This document shows, piece after piece, positions 30,401 to 38,572 of a DNA stretch of 57,940 bases. The stretch is taken from positions 1-57,940 of IMG/VR virus record IMGVR_UViG_3300031951_000177. One strand, 5' to 3'. How positions within the stretch are numbered: position 1 is the stretch's first letter; every line of letters starts with the position of its first letter. The DNA comes from a virus. The notes below the pieces were generated by a model. It was not told the DNA's origin, did no database searches, and worked only from the letters and a program-made list of their open reading frames with translations. Both the position numbers and the translations under genes were made by a program.

Positions 30401-32675
30401 GCGGCGCCGTGGGCGCGAGCTTCAGTCCGGCACGTTCAGTATCAGACAGTTCAACCGGGGCGCCGGTTGCGGCGGGGATGCCACCAGCGCCGCTTTGTGC
30501 GGCACCTGCCATTTGGCCTGCTGGTGTTGCTCCTTGCGTTTGGCCTTGCTGGGCTTGAGGGGTTTGCGTGCCAAGGTTGGTCTCCTTTTGGTATCCGACA
30601 ATCTGAAAGCGCCCGTTGCCCATGGGCTCGACACGCCAGTCGTGAGTCTGCCTGGTGTCGATGACCGTGCTGGCAGTGGCCATCGCCTGCTGAGCGTCCT
30701 GCTCGTTTGCATAGCCAGTCTTTGCGCGGCCAGTCCAAGTCAGCGGCTCACCGCCTACGGCTACGCCGGCAGGCTGTTGGCCGGCCGCACCTCCAGCAGG
30801 TACAGCCTGTCGATCATTGACTCCAGGGATCGCGAGAGCTCCGCCTCCGTACCCGGTGGCACCTGCAGCGCCAGGTCCTGCAGCTCCCATGCTTCCGTCA
30901 ATGAGACCGCCCCCTGCCTCACCCCCTGCTCCAGCCAATCCTCCAGGTAAGCCTGTTGTGCCGACATTCGCGCCTCCCATGCGCAGCTTGTCCAGACCGA
31001 ACTGCTCCTCGGTCGACGGGTTGATCTCGGGCAGGATAGGAGCCGCGTTCGGCAGCGGCACCTCGATGTCCACCAGGCCGGCCTGCTTGGTCGGCGCGTT
31101 GGGCGGGGTGAAGTTCTTGACGGTCGCGGCGGGTGAGATCAGGTTTGAGGTGCCGGCTTCCGTGCGCAGCATGTCAATGCTGATAGCTTGCGATGCCTCT
31201 GGCCCAAGGTTCTCAAACGCACGCCCAGCCGAGTCGATCTCCCGCGCAATCTGGCGCTCAGGTTCGTAGTAGCCGGTCGCTGCGGCGGCAACCTGAGGCG
31301 CGCTCATCAGCTTGCCCGTCACGCCGCCAACAACTCCGGCCTCGGCCAGGCCCTTGGTCAGCTCAATGTCCTTGCCCTGGAAGTACTTGTCGAGCACGTT
31401 GCCGCCGAACTGCGCAGCCACTTCTTCGATCGCGTTGGTCAGCCCGTTGGCAGTGATTGCACCGCCGGCCTGCAGAGCGCGCTGGCCAGCCACCGCCAGC
31501 ACCGTGTTGGCCTTGGCCGGAGACATCCCCTTGAGCACGTCGCCGACTTTGTCGAACACACCAAGCGGCAGCTTCTCGGATATGTACTCCACCCCGCCCT
31601 TGGCGAGAGCCACGCGGGAGTCGTCGCCTTGAGCGAAGCTCTGGCCAGCCGCCGTGCCTGCCATGCCAGGCAGCAAAGCTGCGCGCAGCGGCGGCACAAA
31701 CGCAGCCAGCAGAGACTGCGCGATCTGCGGCGAGTTGGCGGCGAGCTTCGACATCAACCACGGCGCAAACTCTTGGCGCGCAATGGCCTCGTCCATCTCT
31801 TGCTTGCCAACCTTTGGCATGAAGTCGCTGGCAGACTTGGCCAGGTACTCAGTGCCAAATGCGGTGGGAACAGGGGGGAGATCTTGCATTCCCAGTGCGC
31901 GCAGCACCGGGTTGATGGCAGTCTTGTTGAAGGCGTCTGCGGCGACCGAGGGGATGTTGATCACGCCGCTGATCAAGCCCGCGGAGCCGGCAGCAATGGA
32001 ACCCAGCAGCGGATTCTCTTCGGCAAACTTGCGGCGCCCTTCGGATTCCGCCATTTGGCTGGTAACGCCACTGATCTCGTCTACGCGCAGACCCTCATCG
32101 GCCACGCGCACGCCCTGCGCCAGCATGCGGCGGTCGGCGATCTGCTTAGCCGAGCGGCCATCCATGATGTCGCCAAAGCCAGGAGTGACATCAGGAATTG
32201 AGACGGGCGACGCTGCGCCGGCACCAAGCCTGGGCGGCGGGACATTGCCGGGTCCACGCGGAGCATCCAGCAATCTTTGAGCTCGCCCCTCCTGGTCCAA
32301 GCTGATGCGCTTGTTTTCTGCCTGCGCCTCAGACAGGATCTGACGCGCCGCCCGGCCCAGCACATCTGTGCGATTGTCGGCCAGGGTAGTCAACAGGCGC
32401 ATGCGATCTTCAGGCGCGGCCTTGCCGATGATGTCGCGCCGAACGCCGGCCACATAGTCCTGGTTCAGCATCGGATCGAACCCGGGCGTGCGAGGCACTT
32501 CGCCAGGCTGATCCATCACGCTGCGGATCAGCGGCCCGCCGGTAGGCGCGCCCTGCATGGCCGTGGCCATGTCGGAGTAGTCCGTCGCATCGGCGGACTC
32601 CACCTCCTCAATCGGGATGAAGCGGAAGGCTTTCTGCTCTTCCTTCTCGAACTCGGAGATGGGTACGAATCGCAT
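24465..32675 (-). CDS. Giant polyvalent virion protein (metallopeptidase, RelA/SpoT-like, ART-like and BECR-type domains)
   Basis: 2736 residues from the ATG at 32675 (GGAAGT upstream). In order: N-terminal helices and a Gly/Ala-rich membrane-prone segment (about 260-500); Gly-rich linker (about 570-630); HExxH metallopeptidase (VHEAYHGLPEAQ, near 844); a domain with RHSYFYDRST; a RelA/SpoT-like nucleotidyltransferase (about 1275-1450: DNIKDLLRSTIVVDS, GGYADVLINIRMPNG, VGEIQINTPAMLAAKDG, GHKLYEAAR); a linker encoded opposite a nested gene (about 1455-1545); a domain with PTIDMWMMRAAEY-like sequence (about 1660-1840); a further unnamed domain; an ART-like domain (about 2210-2345: GYHYSTQPRTTLDS, FESAVIDAGFDGYMV); and a MuF-C/BECR nuclease-like end (about 2430-2590). 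Likely packaged and ejected into the host. Confidence 0.82.
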   Translation of the reverse strand: MRFVPISEFEKEEQKAFRFIPIEEVESADATDYSDMATAMQGAPTGGPLIRSVMDQPGEVPRTPGFDPMLNQDYVAGVRRDIIGKAAPEDRMRLLTTLADNRTDVLGRAARQILSEAQAENKRISLDQEGRAQRLLDAPRGPGNVPPPRLGAGAASPVSIPDVTPGFGDIMDGRSAKQIADRRMLAQGVRVADEGLRVDEISGVTSQMAESEGRRKFAEENPLLGSIAAGSAGLISGVINIPSVAADAFNKTAINPVLRALGMQDLPPVPTAFGTEYLAKSASDFMPKVGKQEMDEAIARQEFAPWLMSKLAANSPQIAQSLLAAFVPPLRAALLPGMAGTAAGQSFAQGDDSRVALAKGGVEYISEKLPLGVFDKVGDVLKGMSPAKANTVLAVAGQRALQAGGAITANGLTNAIEEVAAQFGGNVLDKYFQGKDIELTKGLAEAGVVGGVTGKLMSAPQVAAAATGYYEPERQIAREIDSAGRAFENLGPEASQAISIDMLRTEAGTSNLISPAATVKNFTPPNAPTKQAGLVDIEVPLPNAAPILPEINPSTEEQFGLDKLRMGGANVGTTGLPGGLAGAGGEAGGGLIDGSMGAAGPGAAGATGYGGGALAIPGVNDRQAVPAGGAAGQQPAGVAVGGEPLTWTGRAKTGYANEQDAQQAMATASTVIDTRQTHDWRVEPMGNGRFQIVGYQKETNLGTQTPQAQQGQTQGATPAGQMAGAAQSGAGGIPAATGAPVELSDTERAGLKLAPTAPLRELSSLNKQLDQQLGVTFSPVKSTDLNDSQRLASAVARLMGKTLTVVHQETGAGALPNGMINSVGGKHLFVADDADDAPLAITVHEAYHGLPEAQRKSLNTALLDLFRQDRKDKFLDEFSYTPDKFEEEAPAMMVQAISKREDFWQELRTKMGNKEFGEVAKTIIAKLGDIITGAKKQYGEDFVNKYISDVAKARDLLTTAYADAMKAQGLQPDVQLEGMAMASQRVAVNRLSMDFKDVTKRVPELTEGANKLSQGAITREDYARMVDEYKPVAPYSFVPEPATQADAERALTSAKLPRYGIADKELTNGERVGLRLDIPAYKDHGVWVNSIHPANKDKKTLYGNVSAVTDAEFAMTPREQEKALEIAKGDSAKSPFARIEGKWKQMTEKQAVAFAQAALNSKSWIQVGMDPERHSYFYDRSTMEPVVAAQEVIQIGPLVLAKNPTYGQKSEFMFSGRAREPVKVSDYNPKADNFNNQRDMASLLSESVPAETVAAADGFVEKYFKERQPVSVSPQDRLRAEILLKPRMEAAEQVKPEYDQKILNIAARTGATGQMLAPIKGIKRAAEKLALEENYQVDNIKDLLRSTIVVDSYADAPAIIDEIRKEFDVVRIKDRAGAGVTGEGVESSDRQKFGGYADVLINIRMPNGTVGEIQINTPAMLAAKDGQGHKLYEAAREQPEGSPLRGEIYDAMRGLYDAAFSAANLRQPSAQDRKAASDIGAPRAGSELAGTSSSPESASLKSLPSGNLTNSSPENEATNSQPAGKEEGTFIGSPDESSVSKTSQELKPREGTERVGDFDVRTMRDGTIMVYGSHEAIRASIPDDVKGRNTKDGIVFTTSAAPRVRAALEGRKTAYSRAGVVLDELPMRDGKYVGAPEKYNTPEKIGELRAILLKLTKEGERGRYWYENSSLAILRMTGGNVQEARKFVALLAIYSPQARVDSNSTFALRAWAQYKAGQPISVKTGVQDKKATQAMADVDAFWSGEKTGNFFFNLLREIDTSTAGKQGATIDMWMMRAAEYANDAPTPTQYAFMENETNRIAQEMGWEPQQVQAAIWVAMKARMENKGVKERTEASSEKNGWIRFERDAKGKKVRVIIDAQKHRDNWLKHATEHVPTKEDTEQAKFDFADGVGRHVGQLSFEARPGRSTGVLEGIHTAPYAQQVEFHQAVQRAFYDENGSDMLAVMLGLLTEPSDLMRPGVWQGEVSPSTQKRVAMAPAGGDAGKSNVDPAQAELLNVYASVAGLVARQEGVGWHRPFYAGTKRQSNGLDIDIGRALNPVETRDLEAAIGKWMDDNGKVNWQNQFALISSPTGIRAVNFGIITNDVLQSEIVKVAEGVLPDFDYRVFASSGDMPTNDWEVNPNGQGYIQRISAAGRSDVLDWARSVLAPRVQRVFEQFAEKYQWGDPGRIQFSNRGGSDAAGGGRDRGVGPQDVQAVTPSYGTPREGAASAVGYHYSTQPRTTLDSVMYGTGLRGAEMTRLQGADPRLKQRINFYIDRGTGINPEAGVGGQAHRVNLQNLYDVDEDTLRLRRDNESFNDFESAVIDAGFDGYMVRDAGPSGNAVLLGRHAVPVEQLGARSRMAGEAVAPARERVLSDAEKISANKMLPAGQVSGKRWAELISRGMPDVYERLAGNPVWQSDKVMYRGELARELRAEAPAFSNRQLPKVSPQSALNKEIEGASINLQRYIREAQQGRQLPKLTIGRLPHVLNMLGARTQDFDIATSIVNKVFIRTKAEKGHADELPDITPKQLIEGIYRPAMVLKSKDGNPREFELVLPITSDKGALIVPIKVSVDNTDPTGAVMSIYAKGVSISGGKPNEQVLMKRINDGNLLYLDPGLAKQALTGRKAGDPKADVKLNGNFVSWPGVWPKLAEMISARTVKTDVNLMGWIGTYYKPTSSPQGWQDAPAFSQRARAEDKEVAGLFRDLQDARGLGRVRALERVDAHPMAETIRRIDQEFMDILERLDDAGLVKINCK
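28037..28064 (+). promoter_or_regulatory. Putative promoter of the nested antisense gene
   Basis: TTAACT (28037-28042), 16-bp spacer, TACACT (28059-28064), inside an A/T-rich patch that stands out from the surrounding GC-rich gene; the RBS CAGGAG follows at 28073. Confidence 0.5.
28084..28311 (+). CDS. Small gene nested antisense inside the giant polyvalent gene
   Basis: 75 residues (MKVPSSFPAGCEFVASFSGD...), the only plus-strand gene in the 37-kb late region that looks real. It has AGGAG 6 nt before its ATG and a promoter-like pair upstream. About 64 of 75 codons end in G or C, the pattern of true genes here. The opposite frame in this stretch encodes only a Ser/Asn/Glu-rich linker between two domains. 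The product looks like a compact beta-rich domain (EFVKFPDGKLFKLADSGEELV) with a short Cys-containing helix. Function and family unknown; a moron-like cargo gene is likely. Confidence 0.65.
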   Translation: MKVPSSFPAGCEFVASFSGDEFVKFPDGKLFKLADSGEELVPASSLPARGAPMSEAAFLSCAEGCRKFAAEKAAS

Positions 32676-32677
32676 GC

Positions 32678-33862
32678 TTACTTCCCGACGTAGCCGATGA
32701 CCTTGCCGCTCTTGTCCTTCACTTCCCAACCCCGACCAGACACAAGCGCGCCGATCGAGGAGCCGGCCGGGGCGCCCTGCACTTGGGCGATTTGCGGCGG
32801 ACTCTTGGCGTCAGAGGGGGCCGGGGCCGCTGGAGCCGCCGCGGGAGCGCCGCTGGATTCTCCACTACCAGGCCGCTTGAACTGCTTCATCGCCGCATTC
32901 AATTCCGTCAGCTCGTTCAGGAACGGCTGAATCTCTTCAAGCCTTGTCTTGGCCTTTGCGTCACCGGCTTCAGCACGCTTGCGCAGGGATGCGAGCGAGG
33001 CGTTGACCTCGTTCTTGGTGACCCCAAGGGTCAGCGCAATGTCGTCCTTGCTGGCGTTGATCTGACGTTGAATGTCCGCGGTGGTCGCTGGCTTCTTGTT
33101 CGGGTCAGAAGGGTTCGCCGAGCGCTCAGCGCGTCTTTCACGGGTGCGCGCATCTGCCTCCATGATGCCCAGGCGGCGATCGGTCTGATCGCCTCGACGG
33201 CGGCCCTCATCTGCGCGCTGCCTGTTCCCTTCTTCGATCAGGTCCAGCCGGCGATTTGTCGCGGCCTGCTCAGCGGCGCGCTGCTTCTCTCTGTTCTCCT
33301 CGGCCACCTCGCGCAGCGTGTCCGCCTTGGCCTTCGTGTAGGCATCGAGCACAGACGAGTGCGCACCCATTCCCATGGCCGCGGTCACGCGGTCCTCGGC
33401 AGCGATCATCCGCGGGTCGCGGGTCGACTCTGCTGCACCCTCGATCAGGCCTGACTTGCGGTAGCTCTCGCGCAGCGCCGGATCCTTGCGGATCAGGTCG
33501 AGCATCTGCTCCTTGCTGAGCGCGATGTCACCCTCCTCGCCGGCCTTGGCAGACATCTCACCCAGCTTGGTGGCGTCAGAGTCCATGCGCGCAGTGCGGC
33601 GCTCGGTCCCCATCTGCGTGGCGCGCTGCTCGACCTGCGCGGTTTCAGCAGTCACGCGCTGCTTCAGCGTCTCGGCCTTCTTCTCCTCGCGCTCGGCGCG
33701 GATCCTGTCAGCCTCCTCGGCCCGCTTGATGGCGTTGGCCTCGCGCCGCTCCTCGTCCTCGCGCCTGCGCTGGTCCTCGATGTCCTTCAGCATGTAGCTG
33801 CCAAAGGTGGTCCCGGCATCTGCGATGCCTTTGCCGATCCCGGCCCAGATCAGTCCGCTCAT
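32678..33862 (-). CDS. Ejection-type coiled-coil virion protein
   Basis: 394 residues. Short N-terminal segment (MSGLIWAGIGKGIADAGTTFG), then a long, highly charged coiled coil (DQRRREDEERREANAIKRAEE, cited in part; about 25-290), an Ala/Pro linker and a small C-terminal domain (GRGWEVKDKSGKVIGYVGK). Its place between internal-protein genes and the giant protein suggests a capsid-internal or ejection role, similar to podovirus ejection proteins (inference). Confidence 0.7.
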   Translation of the reverse strand: MSGLIWAGIGKGIADAGTTFGSYMLKDIEDQRRREDEERREANAIKRAEEADRIRAEREEKKAETLKQRVTAETAQVEQRATQMGTERRTARMDSDATKLGEMSAKAGEEGDIALSKEQMLDLIRKDPALRESYRKSGLIEGAAESTRDPRMIAAEDRVTAAMGMGAHSSVLDAYTKAKADTLREVAEENREKQRAAEQAATNRRLDLIEEGNRQRADEGRRRGDQTDRRLGIMEADARTRERRAERSANPSDPNKKPATTADIQRQINASKDDIALTLGVTKNEVNASLASLRKRAEAGDAKAKTRLEEIQPFLNELTELNAAMKQFKRPGSGESSGAPAAAPAAPAPSDAKSPPQIAQVQGAPAGSSIGALVSGRGWEVKDKSGKVIGYVGK

Positions 33863-34434
33863 GCTGGCATCTCCTCCGGCGCCTGCTCCTCGCCGGCCGC
33901 CATGCGGTTGAACTCCTCAGGGTCGACCTGGTCCATGGCCTGCTGCAGTTGCGTCGTGTCCACGCCCTGCTCGCCCAGGAAGCGCAGGATCATCTGCTTC
34001 AGGGCCATCGCCACGTCGGACGGCTGCAGAGGGACGTTGGCCGCCTCGGCGATCTCAGCCACCTCCTCAAGCACGAAGGTCGCAAAGGCGGCCAGCATCT
34101 CGTCAGGCACCGCGCCGTTCGTCTTCTCGTCGGTGATGGTGATGATCTCGTAGGCGGTGTTGGCCAGCGCCTCTACCGGGTCACGCGCAGTCTTGATGGA
34201 CTTCGCGATGTCCTTGGCTGCCTTGTTCTTGTACAGGGCCTCCATGGCGAACTGAGCGGCCTGCTGGTACCCAGGGTCCGACTCGGGGTCAACGCCCTCT
34301 TCTGCGGGCTCCTGGCCCTCCTGCTGGGCTTGCATATCCTGCGGCCCTGGAGCTGGCGTGGTGACGGGCGGCTGCTGCATTGCGTCGTCGACTTCCGACG
34401 ACGGCGCCATCTGGTCTTTGATCAGTCCTGCCAT
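33859..34434 (-). CDS. Virion-associated protein
   Basis: 191 residues from the ATG at 34434 (AAAGGA upstream; a longer start lacks support). Pro/Gln-rich acidic N-terminus, helical middle (FAMEALYKNKAAKDIAKSIKT), acidic C-terminus with GVDTTQLQQAMDQVDPEEFNRMAAGE (cited in part). Similar proteins lie among podovirus ejection genes. ATGA overlap with the next gene. Confidence 0.7.
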   Translation of the reverse strand: MAGLIKDQMAPSSEVDDAMQQPPVTTPAPGPQDMQAQQEGQEPAEEGVDPESDPGYQQAAQFAMEALYKNKAAKDIAKSIKTARDPVEALANTAYEIITITDEKTNGAVPDEMLAAFATFVLEEVAEIAEAANVPLQPSDVAMALKQMILRFLGEQGVDTTQLQQAMDQVDPEEFNRMAAGEEQAPEEMPA

Positions 34435-34445
34435 GATGATTCCTT

Positions 34446-35120
34446 TCAGGCGCGGCGGGGCCACAGGCTGGTGCCGACGTTGCGGTTGTAAGCGGCGAGC
34501 TTGTCCTCTTCCTTCTGATCCATCCGCTCTTGCTGCTTCTGCGCGCCGTAGCCCTGCATGGCGCCGCCGATGAGCTGAGTGCCGCCGCTGATCAAAGCGG
34601 GCGCGGTGTATTGGCTGGACATTACCTTGGCCAGCAGGCCGGAGCCGCCAGCGGGCGTGACTGGCGGCATGCCTGCTGGAGCAGGCAGTGACATCGGCGC
34701 GCCACCAGTGGCCTGCGTGATCGCAGCCTGCGCCGGGGACACGATTGATTGCGGGGCCATGGACATGCCTGGCGTTGCGGCCGGAGTTGCAAGCGCCGCC
34801 GGGGCCGATCCGGCAGTCCCCATAAAACCTTCAGACAGCGCAGTTCCGGCGCCACTGAAACTGCCTTTCGTGAGCGCGGTAAACGCATTGCCAATTCCTG
34901 TTGCAGCACTACTTAAACCTGAGCTCATCCCAGACAAGAACGATGTACTGGTGCCGATGGTGTTAAGGCCTCCCATCAGCGCAGCACCACCAAAGTAAAC
35001 AGCCGCCGCTGTGAGCAGCACCTTGCCCACCTTGGACTTCGCCACCTTCTTCACGACGTTGGTCACGCCCTTGACGACCTTGCTGACTGCACGGCCGATA
35101 CCCTTGACAACCTTGCTCAT
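34446..35120 (-). CDS. Internal virion / ejection protein with membrane-active N-terminus
   Basis: 224 residues. A Lys/Val-rich amphipathic N-terminus (KVVKGIGRAVSKVVKGV) runs into a hydrophobic Gly/Ala stretch (LLTAAAVYFGGAALMGGL), a Ser/Gly/Ala-rich body and a charged C-terminal helix (KQQERMDQKEEDKLAAYNR). This is the look of podovirus proteins that enter the cell membrane during DNA ejection. Confidence 0.72.
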   Translation of the reverse strand: MSKVVKGIGRAVSKVVKGVTNVVKKVAKSKVGKVLLTAAAVYFGGAALMGGLNTIGTSTSFLSGMSSGLSSAATGIGNAFTALTKGSFSGAGTALSEGFMGTAGSAPAALATPAATPGMSMAPQSIVSPAQAAITQATGGAPMSLPAPAGMPPVTPAGGSGLLAKVMSSQYTAPALISGGTQLIGGAMQGYGAQKQQERMDQKEEDKLAAYNRNVGTSLWPRRA

Positions 35121-35560
35121 AGAGCGCTCCTTACATACGTCATGTTGATCGACTTGCGACCGAAGCCCAGGCGCTTGAGAAAGCGCACCATCCGCAGGTC
35201 GACGTTGGGCTCAAGCTCAAGCACCGCCACCTTGATGCCCGATCGCGACTTCACCCACCTGGCGAGCTCGCGCAGCAGGGCCGCGCCAGCACCAGGCTTG
35301 CGCGTGTAGTACAGCAGCACCGAGCACTGCAGGCCTCGATACCAAAACGACTTCTGCGTCATCGCCGCCACCGCGGCCACCACGTTGCCCGCCTCGTCCT
35401 CGGCCACCCACATGAAGTGCGCCGGGTTCAAGCACTGCATGGCCATCTCGCGCATCGCCTCGCGGTCCACAGTGACCGGCAGCGGATCGCGCATGACCGA
35501 CTCCACCGCGATGTCCACGATCGCGATGATGTCGCGGTAGGTTGCCTTGCGGGAAATCAT
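35117..35560 (-). CDS. GNAT-family N-acetyltransferase
   Basis: 147 residues. MISRKATYRDIIAIVDIA at the N-terminus, a core of strands (MWVAEDEAGNVVAAVAAM), KPGAGAALLRELARWVKSR as the acetyl-CoA pyrophosphate-binding loop and helix (motif A, here with GAGAA), and a C-terminal FLKRLGFGRKSINMTYVR. GNAT genes are common beside podovirus ejection proteins; the substrate is unknown. Stop overlaps the next ATG by 4 bp. Confidence 0.85.
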   Translation of the reverse strand: MISRKATYRDIIAIVDIAVESVMRDPLPVTVDREAMREMAMQCLNPAHFMWVAEDEAGNVVAAVAAMTQKSFWYRGLQCSVLLYYTRKPGAGAALLRELARWVKSRSGIKVAVLELEPNVDLRMVRFLKRLGFGRKSINMTYVRSAL

Positions 35561-35568
35561 TTAGGTCA

Positions 35569-38466
35569 TTAATTTCTGCTAAGCCAAGAGTCGATGTCAA
35601 TCCCGCCCGTATAGCCACCGTTGTCGGCCATCCATCTGATGTCATCAACAGAAATGCCCGCCTCTCTAAGCTGGTCGGGCGACATCGGTGTGTTGTTGTT
35701 CGGGCTATTGCCATTGAAGTAATCAATCTTCCTCTGCCAAGACAACTCGTTCCAGTTGGATGGAAGAGTCCATCCGATTTTTTTGGCCGACTCCTGAGCG
35801 GTAGGCGCTGGAGTCGGCGCGGGAGTCGGCGCAGGCGTGGGCGCTGGAGTCGGAGCAGGCGTCGGGGCTGGAGTAGGCGCAGGCGTTGGCGCAGGGGTTG
35901 GCGCAGGGGTGGGAGCCGGCGTGATGACGTCGTTGATGATCTTGATTCTGTCGGGCGCAGTAACGGCGGGAAGCGTTGTCTTGTAAAAAGAAGACGCCCA
36001 CTGAAGTGTGCTGTTGCTGTTCGCAATCACGTTGTCGACGGCCCGCGACTTAGGGCTCGACGGACTCATGCCGGACGGAATAGATGCGCCGGCAGTAAGA
36101 GCTACATATTTCCCTGAACTGTCAATGTAGCCGTCAGGCGTAGTGCTCAAATTTGGGTCGGCAAGAATGTTGTTGATCTGATTGCTTGTGTTGGAAACGA
36201 TGTTCGCAGCAAAGGCAGATGACACATTTGCCTGGTTAATGGTGTTCTGAAGATTGACCATTGCCGTCTGCTGGGACCGGTCAAGCTGGTTCTGCGTGGA
36301 CTGAAAATTCTGATTTGCAGTTTGGAGCGAAAGCTGAGAATTTTGAGAAAGCGTTTGAACGCTAAGTTGCTGGGCGCGATCAAGGCTTGATTGCGCGGAC
36401 TGAAAGTTCTGCTGCGCGATCTGCAAGTCTTTTTGAGCCGCAATGCTCTTATCTGAAAGAGCGATTTGCTGAGCGCGATCGAGAGCCGCCTGCGCAGACT
36501 GGAAAGTTTGTTGGGCGGTCTGCAAGGTCGCCTGCTGAGTGCGGTCAAGGGCTGCCTCGGCCGCTTGAAATACTTGCTGAGCGTCTTGAAGATTTTTCTG
36601 AGCAGCAATGCTCTTGTCGGTCAAAGCCACCTGTTGAGCGCGGTCGAGGGCGGCCTGGGCCTCTTGGAACTTCTGCTGCGCAGTCTGCATGCTGAGCTGC
36701 TGAGTTCGATCAAGCGCAGACTCGCCCTTCTCAAACTCTTGCCTAGACTTTTCCAGTGCCTGCTGAGCCGTAATGTTTTTGTCGGCCAACATGATCTGTT
36801 GGGCGCGATCCTTCTCAGCTTGGCTTGCTTGGAAAGCCTGGGACTCTTTGGCCAACGACACGGCCTGGGCCCGATCAAGACCTGCTTGCTCAGACTGGAA
36901 CGCTTGCCTAGAAACTTCCAGCGCCTGCTGAGCCGAGATGTTCTTGTCGGCCAGCATGATTTGAACTGCCCGGTCTCTTTCGGACTGCGTAGCCTGAAAG
37001 CTCTGGGCGGCGTTCTGCAAGCTGAATTGCTGCGCACGGTCTAGCGCAGACTCGCCCTTCTGGAAGTCCTGACGCGACCTCTCAAGGGCTTGGTTTGCAG
37101 ATATGTTCTTGTCGGTCAGCATGAGCTGTTGCGCACGATCCAGCTCAGACTGGTTAGCCTGGAAGGAACGATTGGCGGCCGCAAGGTCTGAGGCTGCCGT
37201 CCGGTCCAGACCAGCCTGCACCGCCTGGAACTCCTGCTGCGCCTGCTGCAGTGCCTGCTGAGCAGTAATACTCTTGTCCGCCAGCATGACCTGCTGAGCG
37301 CGGTCCATGGACGCTTGGTCAGCCTGGAATAGCTGTTGAGCCTTGGCCAGATCCATGGCCTGCTTGCGATCCAGGCCGGCCTGCTCAGACTGGAATGCCT
37401 GTCGCGACATCTCAAGCGCCTGATTGGCCGTGATGCTTTTGTCAGCCAGCATGATCTGCTGAGCGCGGTCGAGCTCAGACTGGCTGGCCTGGAACTTCTG
37501 CGACTCCAGCGCCAACGAGCGAGCTTGCTCGCGATCCAGTCCGGCCTGCGCTGCCTGGAACTCTTGACGAGAAATTTCCAAAGCCTGGTTTGCGCTGATC
37601 GTCCTGTCGGTCAGCATGATCTGTTGAGCTCGATCGAGCTCCGACTGCGTGGCCTGGAACCTCTGAGCCTCCGCAGCCAAAGATGCCTGCTGGTCGCGAT
37701 TGAGCTGGTTCTGCGTCGAGGTGAAAGCCTGCTCGCTTTCCTGCAGCGCCTTCTGGTTGATGCGATCCAGCTCTGCCTCAGCAGACTGGAACTTCTGACG
37801 GGCGAGCTCAAGCGCTTGCTGAGCCTCAATGGACTTGTCAGCAAGCGAAGTCTGCAGCGCACGGTCAAGCTCAGACTGAGCCGCATTGAACCTCTGGGTT
37901 GCCAGCGTCTGCTCAGCGCTAAACGCCTGGCCACCCAGGCGCTCGCTGGTGGCGAACCTTCGGCCAGTTTCGTTTTCGGCAGCGGTGAACTCTTGCTCGC
38001 CCCTTTGCAGGCCGAACTTGTTCTGCTCTTCGACGTTGAACATGCCGCCTTCGTTGACGTACCTTTGATTGGTCAACGCTTGGTTGCTGTAGGTCTGAGC
38101 GTCCTGCTGAGCGATTGGCGTGATGCGATCGATCATGGCCGCCACACCCGCGCCCTGCGCCATGGAGCTGTTCACCAGCCCGCGCTGGTTCATGTTCTGC
38201 ATGGCCAGCGTGCGGGCCCGCTGCATCAGCGGGTTGTCCTTGGCCAGCAGGCTCTCTACTTGACCTGCCGCGGTCTCGGTCTGGCGGTTGACTTCGCGCT
38301 GCTGCGCGGTGAACTGCGCAGCCTGCGTCATGGGTGACGGCGCGGGAGAAGGCGACGAGGCAGACTGGCCAGAAGTTGAGTTACCCATGGCGCCGCCGAC
38401 AAGCCCAGTACTCGATCCTGCAGACTGCTGAGTGTCGAAGGGATTGTTGGTGACCGTGGTTGCCAT
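35569..38466 (-). CDS. Long repeat-rich coiled-coil virion protein
   Basis: 965 residues. After a low-complexity N-terminus the protein is nine copies of a 55-residue unit (165 bp) built around [20 protein letters not shown], about residues 200-720, all Gln/Ala-rich and predicted coiled coil. A PTPA tandem repeat (about 12 copies) then links to a 75-residue C-terminal domain ([36 protein letters not shown]). The 5' end follows a double hairpin. A structural fibre, a tail-needle-like rod or an internal protein are possible; I cannot choose. The C-terminal third is A/T-richer. Confidence 0.7.
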   Translation of the reverse strand: MATTVTNNPFDTQQSAGSSTGLVGGAMGNSTSGQSASSPSPAPSPMTQAAQFTAQQREVNRQTETAAGQVESLLAKDNPLMQRARTLAMQNMNQRGLVNSSMAQGAGVAAMIDRITPIAQQDAQTYSNQALTNQRYVNEGGMFNVEEQNKFGLQRGEQEFTAAENETGRRFATSERLGGQAFSAEQTLATQRFNAAQSELDRALQTSLADKSIEAQQALELARQKFQSAEAELDRINQKALQESEQAFTSTQNQLNRDQQASLAAEAQRFQATQSELDRAQQIMLTDRTISANQALEISRQEFQAAQAGLDREQARSLALESQKFQASQSELDRAQQIMLADKSITANQALEMSRQAFQSEQAGLDRKQAMDLAKAQQLFQADQASMDRAQQVMLADKSITAQQALQQAQQEFQAVQAGLDRTAASDLAAANRSFQANQSELDRAQQLMLTDKNISANQALERSRQDFQKGESALDRAQQFSLQNAAQSFQATQSERDRAVQIMLADKNISAQQALEVSRQAFQSEQAGLDRAQAVSLAKESQAFQASQAEKDRAQQIMLADKNITAQQALEKSRQEFEKGESALDRTQQLSMQTAQQKFQEAQAALDRAQQVALTDKSIAAQKNLQDAQQVFQAAEAALDRTQQATLQTAQQTFQSAQAALDRAQQIALSDKSIAAQKDLQIAQQNFQSAQSSLDRAQQLSVQTLSQNSQLSLQTANQNFQSTQNQLDRSQQTAMVNLQNTINQANVSSAFAANIVSNTSNQINNILADPNLSTTPDGYIDSSGKYVALTAGASIPSGMSPSSPKSRAVDNVIANSNSTLQWASSFYKTTLPAVTAPDRIKIINDVITPAPTPAPTPAPTPAPTPAPTPAPTPAPTPAPTPAPTPAPTAQESAKKIGWTLPSNWNELSWQRKIDYFNGNSPNNNTPMSPDQLREAGISVDDIRWMADNGGYTGGIDIDSWLSRN
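35809..35925. repeat. Short PTPA-coding tandem repeat
   Basis: About ten units of a 12-bp repeat (GGCGCAGGCGTG-like on plus), coding PTPA repeats: a stiff linker and a likely site of slippage and length variation. Confidence 0.7.
36300..37900. repeat. 165-bp tandem repeats within the coiled-coil gene
   Basis: About nine diverged in-frame copies, each encoding 55 residues; the block (A/V)QQxxLxDKxIxAxQ occurs once per copy. Divergence differs between copies at wobble bases. Confidence 0.75.
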
Positions 38467-38487
38467 GAGAAGCCCTCAAACGAAAAT

Positions 38488-38530
38488 GGCCCGCCAAGGC
38501 GAGCCAGTGCGATCACTGCAGACGCAGTGA
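38488..38530 (-). terminator. Double hairpin between lysis genes and coiled-coil gene
   Basis: Minus sense: a stem TCACTGC/GCAGTGA with a 4-nt loop (38530-38513), then GGCTCGCC/GGCGGGCC (38505-38488) followed by ATTTTCGTTT. The second part resembles a rho-independent terminator and ends 22 bp before the next ATG. Confidence 0.55.
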
Positions 38531-38540
38531 CCCGCAGAAG

Positions 38541-38569
38541 ATTGTAGGTGAAAAACCAGCATTGTGATA
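38541..38569 (-). promoter_or_regulatory. Possible internal late promoter with operator-like site
   Basis: Minus sense -10 TACAAT (38546-38541) lies 17 bp after TATCAC (38569-38564), the start of the operator element TATCACAATG (38569-38560). The gap of 106 bp between lysozyme and the coiled-coil gene is the largest non-coding stretch of this part of the operon. Confidence 0.45.
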
Positions 38570-38572
38570 GTC

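Noticed and set aside
29094-30950. 618-residue plus-strand frame
   Set aside because: Antisense to the giant polyvalent gene over coding domains with clear motifs (HExxH, RHSYFYDR). Unlike the 28084-28311 case, no promoter, RBS or protein-like composition.
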